IMG/VR virus record: IMGVR_UViG_3300032163_000071
Span: 1 to 31,333 of that record
Origin: a virus
DNA length: 31,333 nucleotides
Direction: 5' to 3' (one strand)
Part shown: piece by piece, positions 25,280 to 30,485 of the stretch
How positions within the stretch are numbered: position 1 is the stretch's first letter
Layout: every line of letters begins with the position of its first letter
Made by a program: the position numbers and the translations under genes
The notes under the pieces: model-generated
What the model was told of the DNA's origin: nothing
Database searches by the model: none
What the model saw: only the letters and a program-made list of their open reading frames with translations

Positions 25280-25864
25280 TCAGCATCCGACGGTTTGAAA
25301 CATGGCCTTGATCCCGGCGTCGGAACCCGTGATATTTGAAGAAGTGTGGGCAATCCCTATAAAATCGAACCCGCCGGTTGGGACGGTCGTGTTATCGACA
25401 ATCGAGAAGTCAACGAAATACATGCCGCCGTCCTTGCCCATCGTGGTTGCCAAGTTCTTGTAATAAACGAAATCCGTGTCGGACGGGGTGGATTCGCTTC
25501 CGGTTTTGAGATAACCGAAGAAATCGATTGTCTCCGATGCGTATGAAATGGTTTTGGACGTAGTGGCGTTTGTCGAGGTCGAGCCGGAAACCCACGTTGT
25601 CTTTGGCTTGACGTGAATCAAAACGCCAGTGCAATTCCTGTCAATGGCCTTGGCTGTCGAAGCCACAGTGGAGTAAGGGCGCGTGTTCGACCCTGAATTG
25701 AGGTATGTTGAATCCTTCGTGGTCATCGGAGCGGACGCGAGGTTCCCGGCGGTGGTGTCGGTTTCGCGAAGCAATGCCCATCCCTTGAACATAGTCGCGT
25801 AAGAGCTTCCCGCCATAACCAAAGCCATGAATAGAACAGCGATAAAAATCTTGTTTTTTCTCAT
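25280..25864 (-). CDS. Secreted protein of unknown function with signal peptide, paralogue of 14885-15325
   Basis: A 194-aa product from the ATG at 25864, which has AAGGAG about 8 nt upstream; a longer frame starting at 25918 lacks this. A signal peptide (MRKNKIFIAVLFMALVMAGS ending SYA) is followed by a Thr/Ser-rich, beta-like mature part. Cys in AIDRNCTGVLIHVKPK and Cys at the very end (TVGC) could pair. The C-terminus FDFIGIAHTSSNITGSDAGI aligns with that of the secreted protein at 14885-15325. It lies directly upstream of the terminase genes. Exported proteins in phage late operons are uncommon; possible roles include surface modification or exclusion, not shown here. Confidence 0.65.
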   Translation of the reverse strand: MRKNKIFIAVLFMALVMAGSSYATMFKGWALLRETDTTAGNLASAPMTTKDSTYLNSGSNTRPYSTVASTAKAIDRNCTGVLIHVKPKTTWVSGSTSTNATTSKTISYASETIDFFGYLKTGSESTPSDTDFVYYKNLATTMGKDGGMYFVDFSIVDNTTVPTGGFDFIGIAHTSSNITGSDAGIKAMFQTVGC

Positions 25865-25899
25865 CTTAGTGATTCTCCTTTTGATGATATGGAACTGCT

Positions 25900-26358
25900 T
25901 TAACATTCGTTTTCGCATTCGCCTGAATGCGGTTCATTTATTATAATTGGGATATTTGCGAGGAGGTATTCCCACGACGGTTCCGCGACGGTTATTTCAC
26001 GGTCGTTTATGGTGATGCCGCCGCAGGGTTTGAACCCTTGGGCGATGATCGGGAAAGCGAGCGAGATTGCATGGACAGCATCGTGTTGCGGGTAATTGAG
26101 ATGCAGGACAACTCCCAAGGAGGGGTGGGGTTGCCACAATCCCGCCGCGAAAGCGGATTTAATCGAGGTGTTAGACGGTAGTCCGGCAGGAACTGCGTGG
26201 GCGGAAGCGACGAAGATCATCAACGCCGCCGCTATTGCGACGGCGACTGCCGCGGCGATGGCGGTTATGACAAGGCAATTATCCGTAAACAATCCCCCTT
26301 CAAATAGCTTGTTTGCGGCTTTTTTAATTTTTCTGGGGACGCGCGGCGGTTTTAGCAT
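25900..26358 (-). CDS. Putative membrane/secreted hypothetical protein
   Basis: A 152-aa protein with a basic N-terminus (MLKPPRVPRKIKKAANKLFE) followed by a strong hydrophobic segment (residues 28-52, CLVITAIAAAVAVAIAAALM) ending in ASAHAVPAG. That could be a type II anchor or a late signal peptide. The mature part has no recognised domain (VVLHLNYPQHDAVHAISLAF). It starts two bases after the stop of the lipoprotein gene, so it is likely cotranscribed with the lysis genes. Function unknown. Confidence 0.55.
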   Translation of the reverse strand: MLKPPRVPRKIKKAANKLFEGGLFTDNCLVITAIAAAVAVAIAAALMIFVASAHAVPAGLPSNTSIKSAFAAGLWQPHPSLGVVLHLNYPQHDAVHAISLAFPIIAQGFKPCGGITINDREITVAEPSWEYLLANIPIIINEPHSGECENEC

Positions 26359-26360
26359 TG

Positions 26361-26582
26361 TTATCTAGCCTTGCATTCATCGAGTTGTTTTAGCAGACTG
26401 CGTTCAACTTGGTAGCGTTCTTGAATCCACGCCGAGGTGACGGAGAAGCTATTACCCGATAAATGCGTTACCGTCCTGTCCTCCGGAATGACTACCGGAT
26501 TCCCTGCGCAAGCGTTCAAAAAGAACGCCGATAGAAGAAGCGTCGTTAGTGCGGATGGCTTTATCCAGTTCCTCAAGGTCAT
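26361..26582 (-). CDS. Lipoprotein, probable outer-membrane spanin (Rz1-like)
   Basis: A 73-aa protein from the ATG at 26582; a longer frame to 26645 adds 21 residues without a site. Residues 8-24 are a lipoprotein signal with lipobox LNAC (Cys25), and the mature part is short (AGNPVVIPEDRTVTHLSGNS ... ERYQVERSLLKQLDECKAR). The first 131 nt overlap the membrane-protein gene at 26452-26667 in a different frame, the nested arrangement typical of Rz/Rz1 spanins, which fuse inner and outer membranes at lysis. Sequence similarity to a named spanin family is not evident. Confidence 0.65.
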   Translation of the reverse strand: MTLRNWIKPSALTTLLLSAFFLNACAGNPVVIPEDRTVTHLSGNSFSVTSAWIQERYQVERSLLKQLDECKAR

Positions 26583-26667
26583 GGGAATATTCTCGTTGTG
26601 GTTTAGGATCGCGGTTTTTAATGAAAGCCAGCAGAAGCCCGGCAAGCATGGCGATTATCTCGATCAT
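26452..26667 (-). CDS. Small inner-membrane protein, candidate inner-membrane spanin
   Basis: A 71-aa protein from the ATG at 26667. It has an N-terminal TM segment (MIEIIAMLAGLLLAFI) and then a charged helical tail (HDLEELDKAIRTNDASSIGV then LFERLRRES). It is shorter than Rz-type spanins but has the N-in topology, and the lipoprotein gene is nested at its 3' end. The start overlaps the preceding reading frame's stop as ATGA. Alternatively it is an unrelated small phage membrane protein. Confidence 0.55.
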   Translation of the reverse strand: MIEIIAMLAGLLLAFIKNRDPKPQREYSHDLEELDKAIRTNDASSIGVLFERLRRESGSHSGGQDGNAFIG

Positions 26668-26930
26668 CCTGTTTCTACCCCGCCAAACATGTTTCCCTGC
26701 GATTGATTTTCCTCTATTTTTTCCCTGATTTGCGGAAACCACATGATTCCAGCTGGACAGCATTGGTGGCAACCGCACGAGTACTGACTGTGAGTCCAGT
26801 TAGACAGCATTGGCGGAAACCGCATGATTCCAGCTGGACAGCATTTGCGGCAACCGCACGAGTCCAGCTGGACAGCATGATCCTGACATACGCAAAGCGA
26901 CGAACAAAAGTGGGTTATATGGGTTTTCAT
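26664..26930 (-). CDS. Doubtful Cys-rich ORF spanning 34-bp repeats
   Basis: An 88-aa reading frame from the ATG at 26930, ending in an ATGA overlap with the candidate spanin gene, which argues that it is translated. It contains two copies of CGC-x-x-CCPAGIM-x-FP, 27 residues apart, encoded by the DNA repeats at 26729-26877. The repeat unit is 34 bp, not a multiple of three, so the peptide repeat is kept in frame only by a 13-bp insertion. This can be read either as a real Cys-rich peptide gene or as a regulatory array that happens to be open. No family recognised. Confidence 0.3.
   Translation of the reverse strand: MKTHITHFCSSLCVCQDHAVQLDSCGCRKCCPAGIMRFPPMLSNWTHSQYSCGCHQCCPAGIMWFPQIREKIEENQSQGNMFGGVETG
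26729..26877. repeat. Four-copy 34-bp direct repeat with TCCAGCTGGA dyads
   Basis: Units lie at 26729-26762, 26763-26809 (with a 13-bp insertion), 26810-26843 and 26844-26877. The consensus is TTKGCGGMAACCGCAYGA followed by TCCAGCTGGACAGCA. Three units contain the perfect 10-bp palindrome TCCAGCTGGA (26748, 26829, 26863); the second unit has a decayed copy (TCCAGTTAGA). The array lies between the holin and the spanin-like genes near the upstream end of the late block. Confidence 0.85.
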
Positions 26931-26940
26931 AAGCCGCCGT

Positions 26941-27114
26941 TTATGTCTTGACAATCGATCTGCCTAGAACATAGGCGATCACCACGCCGGCAAACGCCGT
27001 GATTTGCTCTACGGGCAGATTGACCCCCAGCCCTTGGTTAAGCACCATAACCACCGCCGACACCACGGTAACCCAAAACTCCGAAGTTTTCCAGCCTGTT
27101 TTAATTGTGTCCAT
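26941..27114 (-). CDS. Small holin-like membrane protein
   Basis: A 57-aa protein starting MDTIKTGWKTSEFWVTVVSA and ending VVIAYVLGRSIVKT. The KTGWKTSEFWxT start followed by two hydrophobic segments (VTVVSAVVMVLNQGL and ITAFAGVVIAYVL) matches a family of small phage proteins usually annotated as holins. GGGGG lies about 12 nt before the ATG. It is the first gene of the leftward late block; the candidate endolysin is the last, over 22 kb away. Confidence 0.7.
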   Translation of the reverse strand: MDTIKTGWKTSEFWVTVVSAVVMVLNQGLGVNLPVEQITAFAGVVIAYVLGRSIVKT

Positions 27115-27163
27115 GTTATCACGTTTCCCCCACAGCGTTTTAATTCAATTCATGCTATACGCT

Positions 27164-27192
27164 AAATAACACAAACCCCCAAAACCTGTCAA
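27164..27192 (-). promoter_or_regulatory. Candidate sigma-70 promoter for the leftward late block
   Basis: On the minus strand a perfect -35 TTGACA (27192-27187) is followed after 17 nt by TTATTT (27169-27164), or after 15 nt by the better-matching TGTTAT. It lies 50-78 bases upstream of the holin ATG. The -10 is weak, so an activator or phage factor may be needed. The near-palindrome at 27243-27258 lies about 50 bp further upstream. Confidence 0.4.
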
Positions 27193-27242
27193 GCTTTTTT
27201 TTCAAACCGCATTGCGGGGATATTATAATCCGCAAGCCAAGT

Positions 27243-27258
27243 GTAGCTTATAAGTTAC
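27243..27258. promoter_or_regulatory. 16-bp near-perfect dyad, possible operator
   Basis: GTAGCTTATAAGTTAC is palindromic except for one mismatched pair. It lies in the control region about 50 bp upstream of the candidate leftward -35. The single copy makes any function uncertain. Confidence 0.3.
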
Positions 27259-27505
27259 GGGCTTAAATCCCACGTCCCACGCGGGGAAATTCCATTTTCA
27301 CCCGACCGGCCTTACTCCGAGGCTTAGGTTCTTTTGGAAAAGTTGATTAAAAACATAGCAGTTTATAGAAAAAACACGCCATCCGCAAAGCCACGCCCAC
27401 CGCAACCCATTCCACTATTTTTACACTATTTGCTTGACAAACAGAGTTACACCCCCCACTATTGATATGAATTGATAACCCGTGCCCCCCAGAAGAAGAA
27501 TAAGG

Positions 27506-27697
27506 TTAAACCCATCCAAGATCGCCCAACCCCAAACACCTGCTCATTGCCACACGGCTAAGGCGCATCAATGCAATAAACGCCGCCACAAACCATCCCG
27601 GATATCCGAAAATCCCAGCGCAAAGAAAAAAAATTCCGAAGGTTTCTAAAAGTTCACTCTTCCAATAAACACTAAATTTTGCAAACCCGGCGCGCAT
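27506..27697 (-). CDS. Doubtful small membrane-protein ORF
   Basis: A 63-aa reading frame with a hydrophobic central part (FGIFFLCAGIFGYPGWFVAA then FIAL). No Shine-Dalgarno precedes the ATG at 27697 (the upstream sequence is C-rich), and no family is recognised. A GTG farther in has GGAAGAG-like bases near it. It is the only plausible coding stretch in the control region. Confidence 0.22.
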   Translation of the reverse strand: MRAGFAKFSVYWKSELLETFGIFFLCAGIFGYPGWFVAAFIALMRLSRVAMSRCLGLGDLGWV

Positions 27698-27712
27698 TGC
27701 GTTGGGGGGTGG

Positions 27713-27727
27713 ATCGATAGTATCGAT
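27713..27727. repeat. Short perfect inverted repeat
   Basis: ATCGATA and TATCGAT flank a single G. It could be a protein-binding dyad. It is close to the three-copy direct repeat that begins at 27782. No further support. Confidence 0.3.
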
Positions 27728-27781
27728 GCGTCTAAAAGGGGGGTGGGGGCATCCTGAATCATCGGACGACAGAGTAAGGCG

Positions 27782-27895
27782 AACAGCATCTAAGGGCGTA
27801 GAGTAACGGAGTAAGGCGAACAACATCTAAGGGCATGGAGCAACCAAGCCAAAGGTAAACAGCATCTAACGGCATAGAGTAACGGAGTAAGGAAG
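27782..27895. repeat. Three-copy 37-39 bp direct repeat in the control region
   Basis: Units at 27782-27818, 27819-27857 and 27858-27895 share AACARCATCTAASGGCRTRG followed by AGYAACSRAGYMAAGG. The first and third units are most alike. A partial copy (AGAGTAAGGCG) precedes the first. No conserved open frame runs through them, so a binding array or recombination-prone repeat is more likely than coding. Confidence 0.8.
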
Positions 27896-28003
27896 AACAC
27901 CACATATGTATCCAGTGCACAGCGACCTGATTCACGGCACGGCAAACCCGAACCGGAAAACTCAGAGGAATACAAAACGCTTAATCACGGGATATATATA
28001 GAG

Positions 28004-28038
28004 CGTCAAAAGATTGACGGTGCGTCAAAAGATTGACG
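28004..28038. promoter_or_regulatory. Paired 16-bp palindromes CGTCAA-AAGA-TTGACG (sites 1 and 2)
   Basis: Two identical copies at 28004-28019 and 28023-28038, 19 bp centre to centre (close to two helical turns). Both have perfect 6-bp arms. This spacing suits side-by-side binding of a dimeric regulator. The core GTCAA-N4-TTGAC resembles the FleQ-box consensus as I recall it (about GTCAATAAATTGAC). Confidence 0.75.
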
Positions 28039-28209
28039 CTTTACCATTCCCTCCCCTATTCCCCATTATCCCTCCACCGAGATATACAGCGGCCGGGGTT
28101 AAAAAATGCAATTGCTGTTAACCGCTGGTGGTTTAGGATCGTAACCGTGCGCTGGACGGGCGCGGAATCCCCATAATCGCCGTTAATTCAACGGGTTAGC
28201 GAGTGAGGC

Positions 28210-28225
28210 CGTCAAATTCTTGACG
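28210..28225. promoter_or_regulatory. Palindrome site 3, CGTCAA-ATTC-TTGACG
   Basis: Third copy of the 16-bp dyad with perfect arms. It is followed 10 bp later by TGATTCCGTGCAAAT (28236-28250), which recurs after site 4 with one change. The pair of sites 3 and 4 therefore looks like a duplicated composite element. Confidence 0.75.
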
Positions 28226-28271
28226 GTTGACCGTATGATTCCGTGCAAATTGCATACAACTGGATAAAAAC

Positions 28272-28287
28272 CGTCAATTTCTTGACG
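28272..28287. promoter_or_regulatory. Palindrome site 4, CGTCAA-TTTC-TTGACG
   Basis: Fourth copy of the dyad with perfect arms, followed by TGATTCCGTGCTAAT at 28306-28320. It lies about 350 bp upstream of the predicted sigma-54 start site. Confidence 0.75.
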
Positions 28288-28365
28288 TTATTTAGTTGCA
28301 CTGTCTGATTCCGTGCTAATCCGCGCCTCCCATCCCACGTTGATGTATCCTTTTCCATACGGCTT

Positions 28366-28381
28366 CGTCAATTTCTTGACG
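28366..28381. promoter_or_regulatory. Palindrome site 5, CGTCAA-TTTC-TTGACG
   Basis: Fifth copy, identical in sequence to site 4 and closest to the promoter, centred about 256 bp upstream of the predicted transcription start. That distance is within the range used by sigma-54 enhancer-binding proteins. Confidence 0.75.
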
Positions 28382-28602
28382 GTGAATCAACGCCGCCGTA
28401 AATTGTAACTATTGCCGTTTTCTGTAAAAACACGCTAACTATCGGATTCTAAACGATTATTCCGTCCTCCCACGGTCCGGGTTCCAGCAGATTGTCAACC
28501 CATATCCAGCCGTTCCCCGCGCCCGCCTAACTCGATTTTTTTATATCACCGTAACCCCAATGGATACAATGGTTTACGGGTTATTTATTTATTACCCCCT
28601 GC

Positions 28603-28619
28603 TTGGCACATGCTTTGCA
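28603..28619 (+). promoter_or_regulatory. Sigma-54 (RpoN) promoter for the rightward accessory operon
   Basis: TTGGCACATGCTTTGCA matches the sigma-54 consensus TGGCAC-x5-TTGCA, with the invariant GG (28605-28606) and GC (28617-28618) exactly 10 nt apart. The predicted start is near 28630, about 51 nt before the first ATG at 28681. A sigma-70 alternative (TATAGT at 28631) lacks a usable -35. Such promoters need an enhancer-binding activator and often DNA bending; palindromes suitable for the former lie upstream. Confidence 0.65.
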
Positions 28620-28680
28620 ACCTATATGCTTATAGTTGTTCACCTTAAAGCGGAAAAAACAATTTAATCGAGGACGAAAA

Positions 28681-29061
28681 ATGGCTTACGAACTTTCAAC
28701 ATTTAAAGGCAACGAGCAACACTCGATCCAATGCACGGGGGATGTGGTGGCGGGGGATGAGGTCGCTTTTGAGCGAGCGACTTTTACGGGATCATTCCGG
28801 AACGCAAAATTTGCCGGATTCGAGCGGATCGCTGGGAAAATTATAACAGATTCTTATGGGCAAAAATCTCAACAGCATACGTTCACAATTCAAACCGCGG
28901 GGGGGGAAATAATCAAAATCAAGGGCCGCAATCTCTATAAAAACGGTGTGTGGCGGAAACCGTGGGACGACGAGCGCGCACGCGTCGCAGTTGCTGACGA
29001 AAAACACAGCCGTGGCGCGCAAGCGCGGATGCAAAAAGAGTTGAATTACGCGAACGTTTAA
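28681..29061 (+). CDS. Hypothetical accessory protein, first gene after the sigma-54-like promoter
   Basis: A 126-aa protein from the ATG at 28681, preceded by CGAGGACG; an upstream in-frame start at 28636 lies next to the predicted transcription start and is unlikely. The N-terminal half looks beta-rich (GDVVAGDEVAFERATFTGSF, GFERIAGKIITDSYGQKSQQ and HTFTIQTAGGEIIKIKGRNL). The C-terminal tail is basic and helical (ARVAVADEKHSRGAQARMQK). No family recognised. It starts a run of small, tightly spaced rightward genes typical of a phage early region. Confidence 0.65.
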   Translation: MAYELSTFKGNEQHSIQCTGDVVAGDEVAFERATFTGSFRNAKFAGFERIAGKIITDSYGQKSQQHTFTIQTAGGEIIKIKGRNLYKNGVWRKPWDDERARVAVADEKHSRGAQARMQKELNYANV

Positions 29062-29096
29062 CCCCGCGGGGTAACCTCAAACTAGGAGAAAAAATC
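29061..29096 (+). promoter_or_regulatory. Leader with palindrome and conserved SD cassette (pentapeptide gene)
   Basis: The palindrome ACCCCGCGGGGT (29061-29072) follows the stop of the first gene. Then comes AACCTCAAACTAGGAGAAAAAATC and ATG, the same SD block that precedes the later genes of this cluster. Confidence 0.6.
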
Positions 29097-29501
29097 ATGA
29101 AAACGAAAACCCCGCTAAAAATAGTAAACCTGCGAAAAATTTTAAAATTACATGCTCTTTGGCTTGCATTCGACCCCAGCGGTAAAAAGGCCGATCTTTC
29201 CGACGCTAAACTTTGCGGGGTTGATTTATCCTTTGCTGATCTCAGATACGCCAACCTATCCCGCGCTAACCTCAGATACGCAAACCTCAGAGACGCCAAC
29301 CTGTTTTACGCCAACCTGTCACACGCTAATTTCAAATACGCCAACCTCAGGGACGCCAACCTGTCACACGCTAACCTCAGATACGCAAACCTGTCTAACG
29401 CTAATCTCGCTAACGTGGACATCGCGGCGGCGGACCTCGGAAATGCCTATCTCGTTGACGCCGATTTCAGGGACGCCAACCTCAAGCGAGATAAACAGTA
29501 A
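29097..29501 (+). CDS. Pentapeptide-repeat protein
   Basis: A 134-aa protein. A short N-terminal helix (LRKILKLHALWLAFDPSGKK) is followed by about 20 tandem pentapeptides of the A-(N/D)-L-x-x type (residues about 31-130), which fold as a right-handed beta-helix. Some members of this class mimic DNA and act on gyrase (Qnr, MfpA), but many phage members have no known role. Repeats are visible at DNA level (TACGCCAACCTG units). The opening helix is repeated in the partial gene at 31282, so the family is duplicated in this cluster. Confidence 0.85.
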   Translation: MKTKTPLKIVNLRKILKLHALWLAFDPSGKKADLSDAKLCGVDLSFADLRYANLSRANLRYANLRDANLFYANLSHANFKYANLRDANLSHANLRYANLSNANLANVDIAAADLGNAYLVDADFRDANLKRDKQ

Positions 29502-29513
29502 CACCATAACTAG

Positions 29514-29564
29514 ACGGCCCGCGTTTGCGGGCCGTATTTACCCTCAAACTCGGAGATAAAAATC
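29514..29564 (+). promoter_or_regulatory. GC-hairpin plus SD leader, copy A
   Basis: A 9-bp stem ACGGCCCGC / GCGGGCCGT with loop GTTT (29514-29535) is followed by ATTTACCCTCAAACTCGGAG then ATAAAAATC and ATG. There is no T-run, so it is unlikely to be a simple terminator. A 5'-stability, attenuation or processing element is possible. Confidence 0.7.
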
Positions 29565-30125
29565 ATGGAAACAGACTTGGCGGTAACAAAACCAGAAATC
29601 CCTAAATCCCGTTTTATGCGGGCCGTTCAGGGTTTTGCGAGCGAGGAAATCACCGGCCCGCGCGGTGGACGGTATATAATTTACACCGAGGGGGGGGAGG
29701 ACGGCGATATTGGAATAATGGAATTCAACGGGAATAGGGCATTGCCAGCGTGGATATTAAAAAAATACATACCCGCTGATTATCGATCGGTTTTAACAGG
29801 TGGAACAACCTATGCGTGGCACGGGCAATTATTTTCCAAAATGGAGGCGGAAAAAACGGGCCCAGAATTTCTGAAAACGCAGGAACTCGTGCGTGTGCGG
29901 GAAAACGAGCGTATAAAGGAGTGGTGTATCCACGACATGGAACGCTGGCCTATTATAAACAGACAATGGTTCCTCAGCCCGGTCGCTGGGAATTTCTCTC
30001 CGGGGTGTTCCCCGTTCCCTCCACGCGCGTGGGGAATACAGTGCCCCCATTGCCAGAGAGGTTTATGCGGATTTGTCGTTGACCGCGTAAGCAATTCACC
30101 AGAAGACACCGTCGTATGGTTCTAA
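29565..30125 (+). CDS. KYIPADYR-family accessory protein with C-terminal Cys motif
   Basis: A 186-aa protein. Residues about 15-95 (SRFMRAVQGFASEEITGPRG, YIIYTEGGEDGDIGIMEFNG, KKYIPADYRSVLTGGTTYAW then HGQLFSKME) align closely with the gene at 30898-31236, so the two are paralogues. The extra C-terminal half has CPHCQRGLCGFVVD, a possible zinc knuckle, and a WFLSPVAGNFSPG segment. I recognise no family. The first part may bind a host protein or nucleic acid, but nothing in the sequence says which. Confidence 0.75.
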   Translation: METDLAVTKPEIPKSRFMRAVQGFASEEITGPRGGRYIIYTEGGEDGDIGIMEFNGNRALPAWILKKYIPADYRSVLTGGTTYAWHGQLFSKMEAEKTGPEFLKTQELVRVRENERIKEWCIHDMERWPIINRQWFLSPVAGNFSPGCSPFPPRAWGIQCPHCQRGLCGFVVDRVSNSPEDTVVWF

Positions 30126-30138
30126 CCAAATCATTTCA

Positions 30139-30182
30139 TCCCCGCACATTGGGGAACACCCTCTAACTCGGAGAGAAAAATC
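30139..30182 (+). promoter_or_regulatory. Leader with SD cassette before the 71-aa gene
   Basis: A small CCCC/GGGG inverted repeat (30139-30154) precedes CCTCTAACTCGGAGAGAAAA and ATC-ATG. It is a diverged copy of the same leader seen upstream of the neighbouring genes. Confidence 0.5.
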
Positions 30183-30398
30183 ATGAAATTCAATTTTGCG
30201 GAATTCCGTTCCCGAATTAAACTAGGGCCCGAATCACTACTGATCAGAATGGCTTGGGCAATGCAATCAATGCCAGCCCGAATCACGGCCGAAAATTCAA
30301 CACCAGAGGACTGGACTGACTGGCAGGCCATGTCAAAAGCGGCGATGGAAGCCCACCGCTGGGAGGCCCATAACTGGTCGTGGAAAGTTCAGCCATAA
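30183..30398 (+). CDS. Small hypothetical accessory protein
   Basis: A 71-aa protein, Trp/Ala/Met-rich and probably helical (LLIRMAWAMQSMPARITAEN, EDWTDWQAMSKAAMEAHRWE). It has a strong CGGAGAG site from the shared leader. No family recognised. Its downstream gap holds two hairpins. Confidence 0.6.
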   Translation: MKFNFAEFRSRIKLGPESLLIRMAWAMQSMPARITAENSTPEDWTDWQAMSKAAMEAHRWEAHNWSWKVQP

Positions 30399-30404
30399 CA
30401 TACA

Positions 30405-30431
30405 GGGTAGCCCGTTCAGAGCGGGATACCC
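30405..30431 (+). repeat. Intergenic inverted repeat, possible terminator-like hairpin
   Basis: GGGTA-x-CCCG and CGGG-x-TACCC form an interrupted 9-bp stem around TTCAGAG. It lies right after the 71-aa gene and 6 bp before the copy-B hairpin. No U-run follows, so a factor-independent terminator is not convincing. Confidence 0.5.
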
Positions 30432-30437
30432 GATAGG

Positions 30438-30485
30438 CGGCCCGCAAACGCGGGCCGTATTTACCGCAAACTAGGAGGAAAAATC
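30438..30485 (+). promoter_or_regulatory. GC-hairpin plus SD leader, copy B (hairpin inverted)
   Basis: CGGCCCGC-AAAC-GCGGGCCG (30438-30457) is the exact reverse complement of the copy A and C hairpin cores, whose loop is GTTT. The flanks, however, keep the same orientation: AGGCGGCC before, and GTATTTACCGCAAACTAGGA then GGAAAAATC-ATG after. Confidence 0.75.

Larger units (their letters stand above)
27115..28680. other. 1.5-kb largely noncoding control region between divergent modules
   Basis: This stretch separates the leftward late block from the rightward accessory genes. It holds a leftward TTGACA promoter candidate, two single dyads, a three-copy direct repeat, five CGTCAA-N4-TTGACG palindromes and a sigma-54-type promoter. 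Only one weak ORF (27506-27697) is seen. I found no tRNA, no clear factor-independent terminator and no DnaA-box cluster; a replication origin here is neither supported nor excluded. Confidence 0.7.

Noticed and set aside
26703-26951. Plus-strand frame across the 34-bp repeats
   Set aside because: It runs against the late block, has no initiation site, and is explained by the repeats.
27210-27300. tRNA-like fold with a GGG-CTTAAAT-CCC arm
   Set aside because: The acceptor and anticodon stems do not form, and no CCA end or conserved T-loop is present.
27434-27470. Plus-strand TTGACA at 27434 as a rightward promoter
   Set aside because: No acceptable -10 at 16-18 nt; TATTGA is 20 nt away and no gene starts for over a kilobase.
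27782-27895. CRISPR array
   Set aside because: The units are adjacent without spacers and no cas genes are present.
29514-29535. GC-rich hairpins as factor-independent terminators
   Set aside because: No U-tract follows the stem, and each is directly joined to the leader of the next gene.
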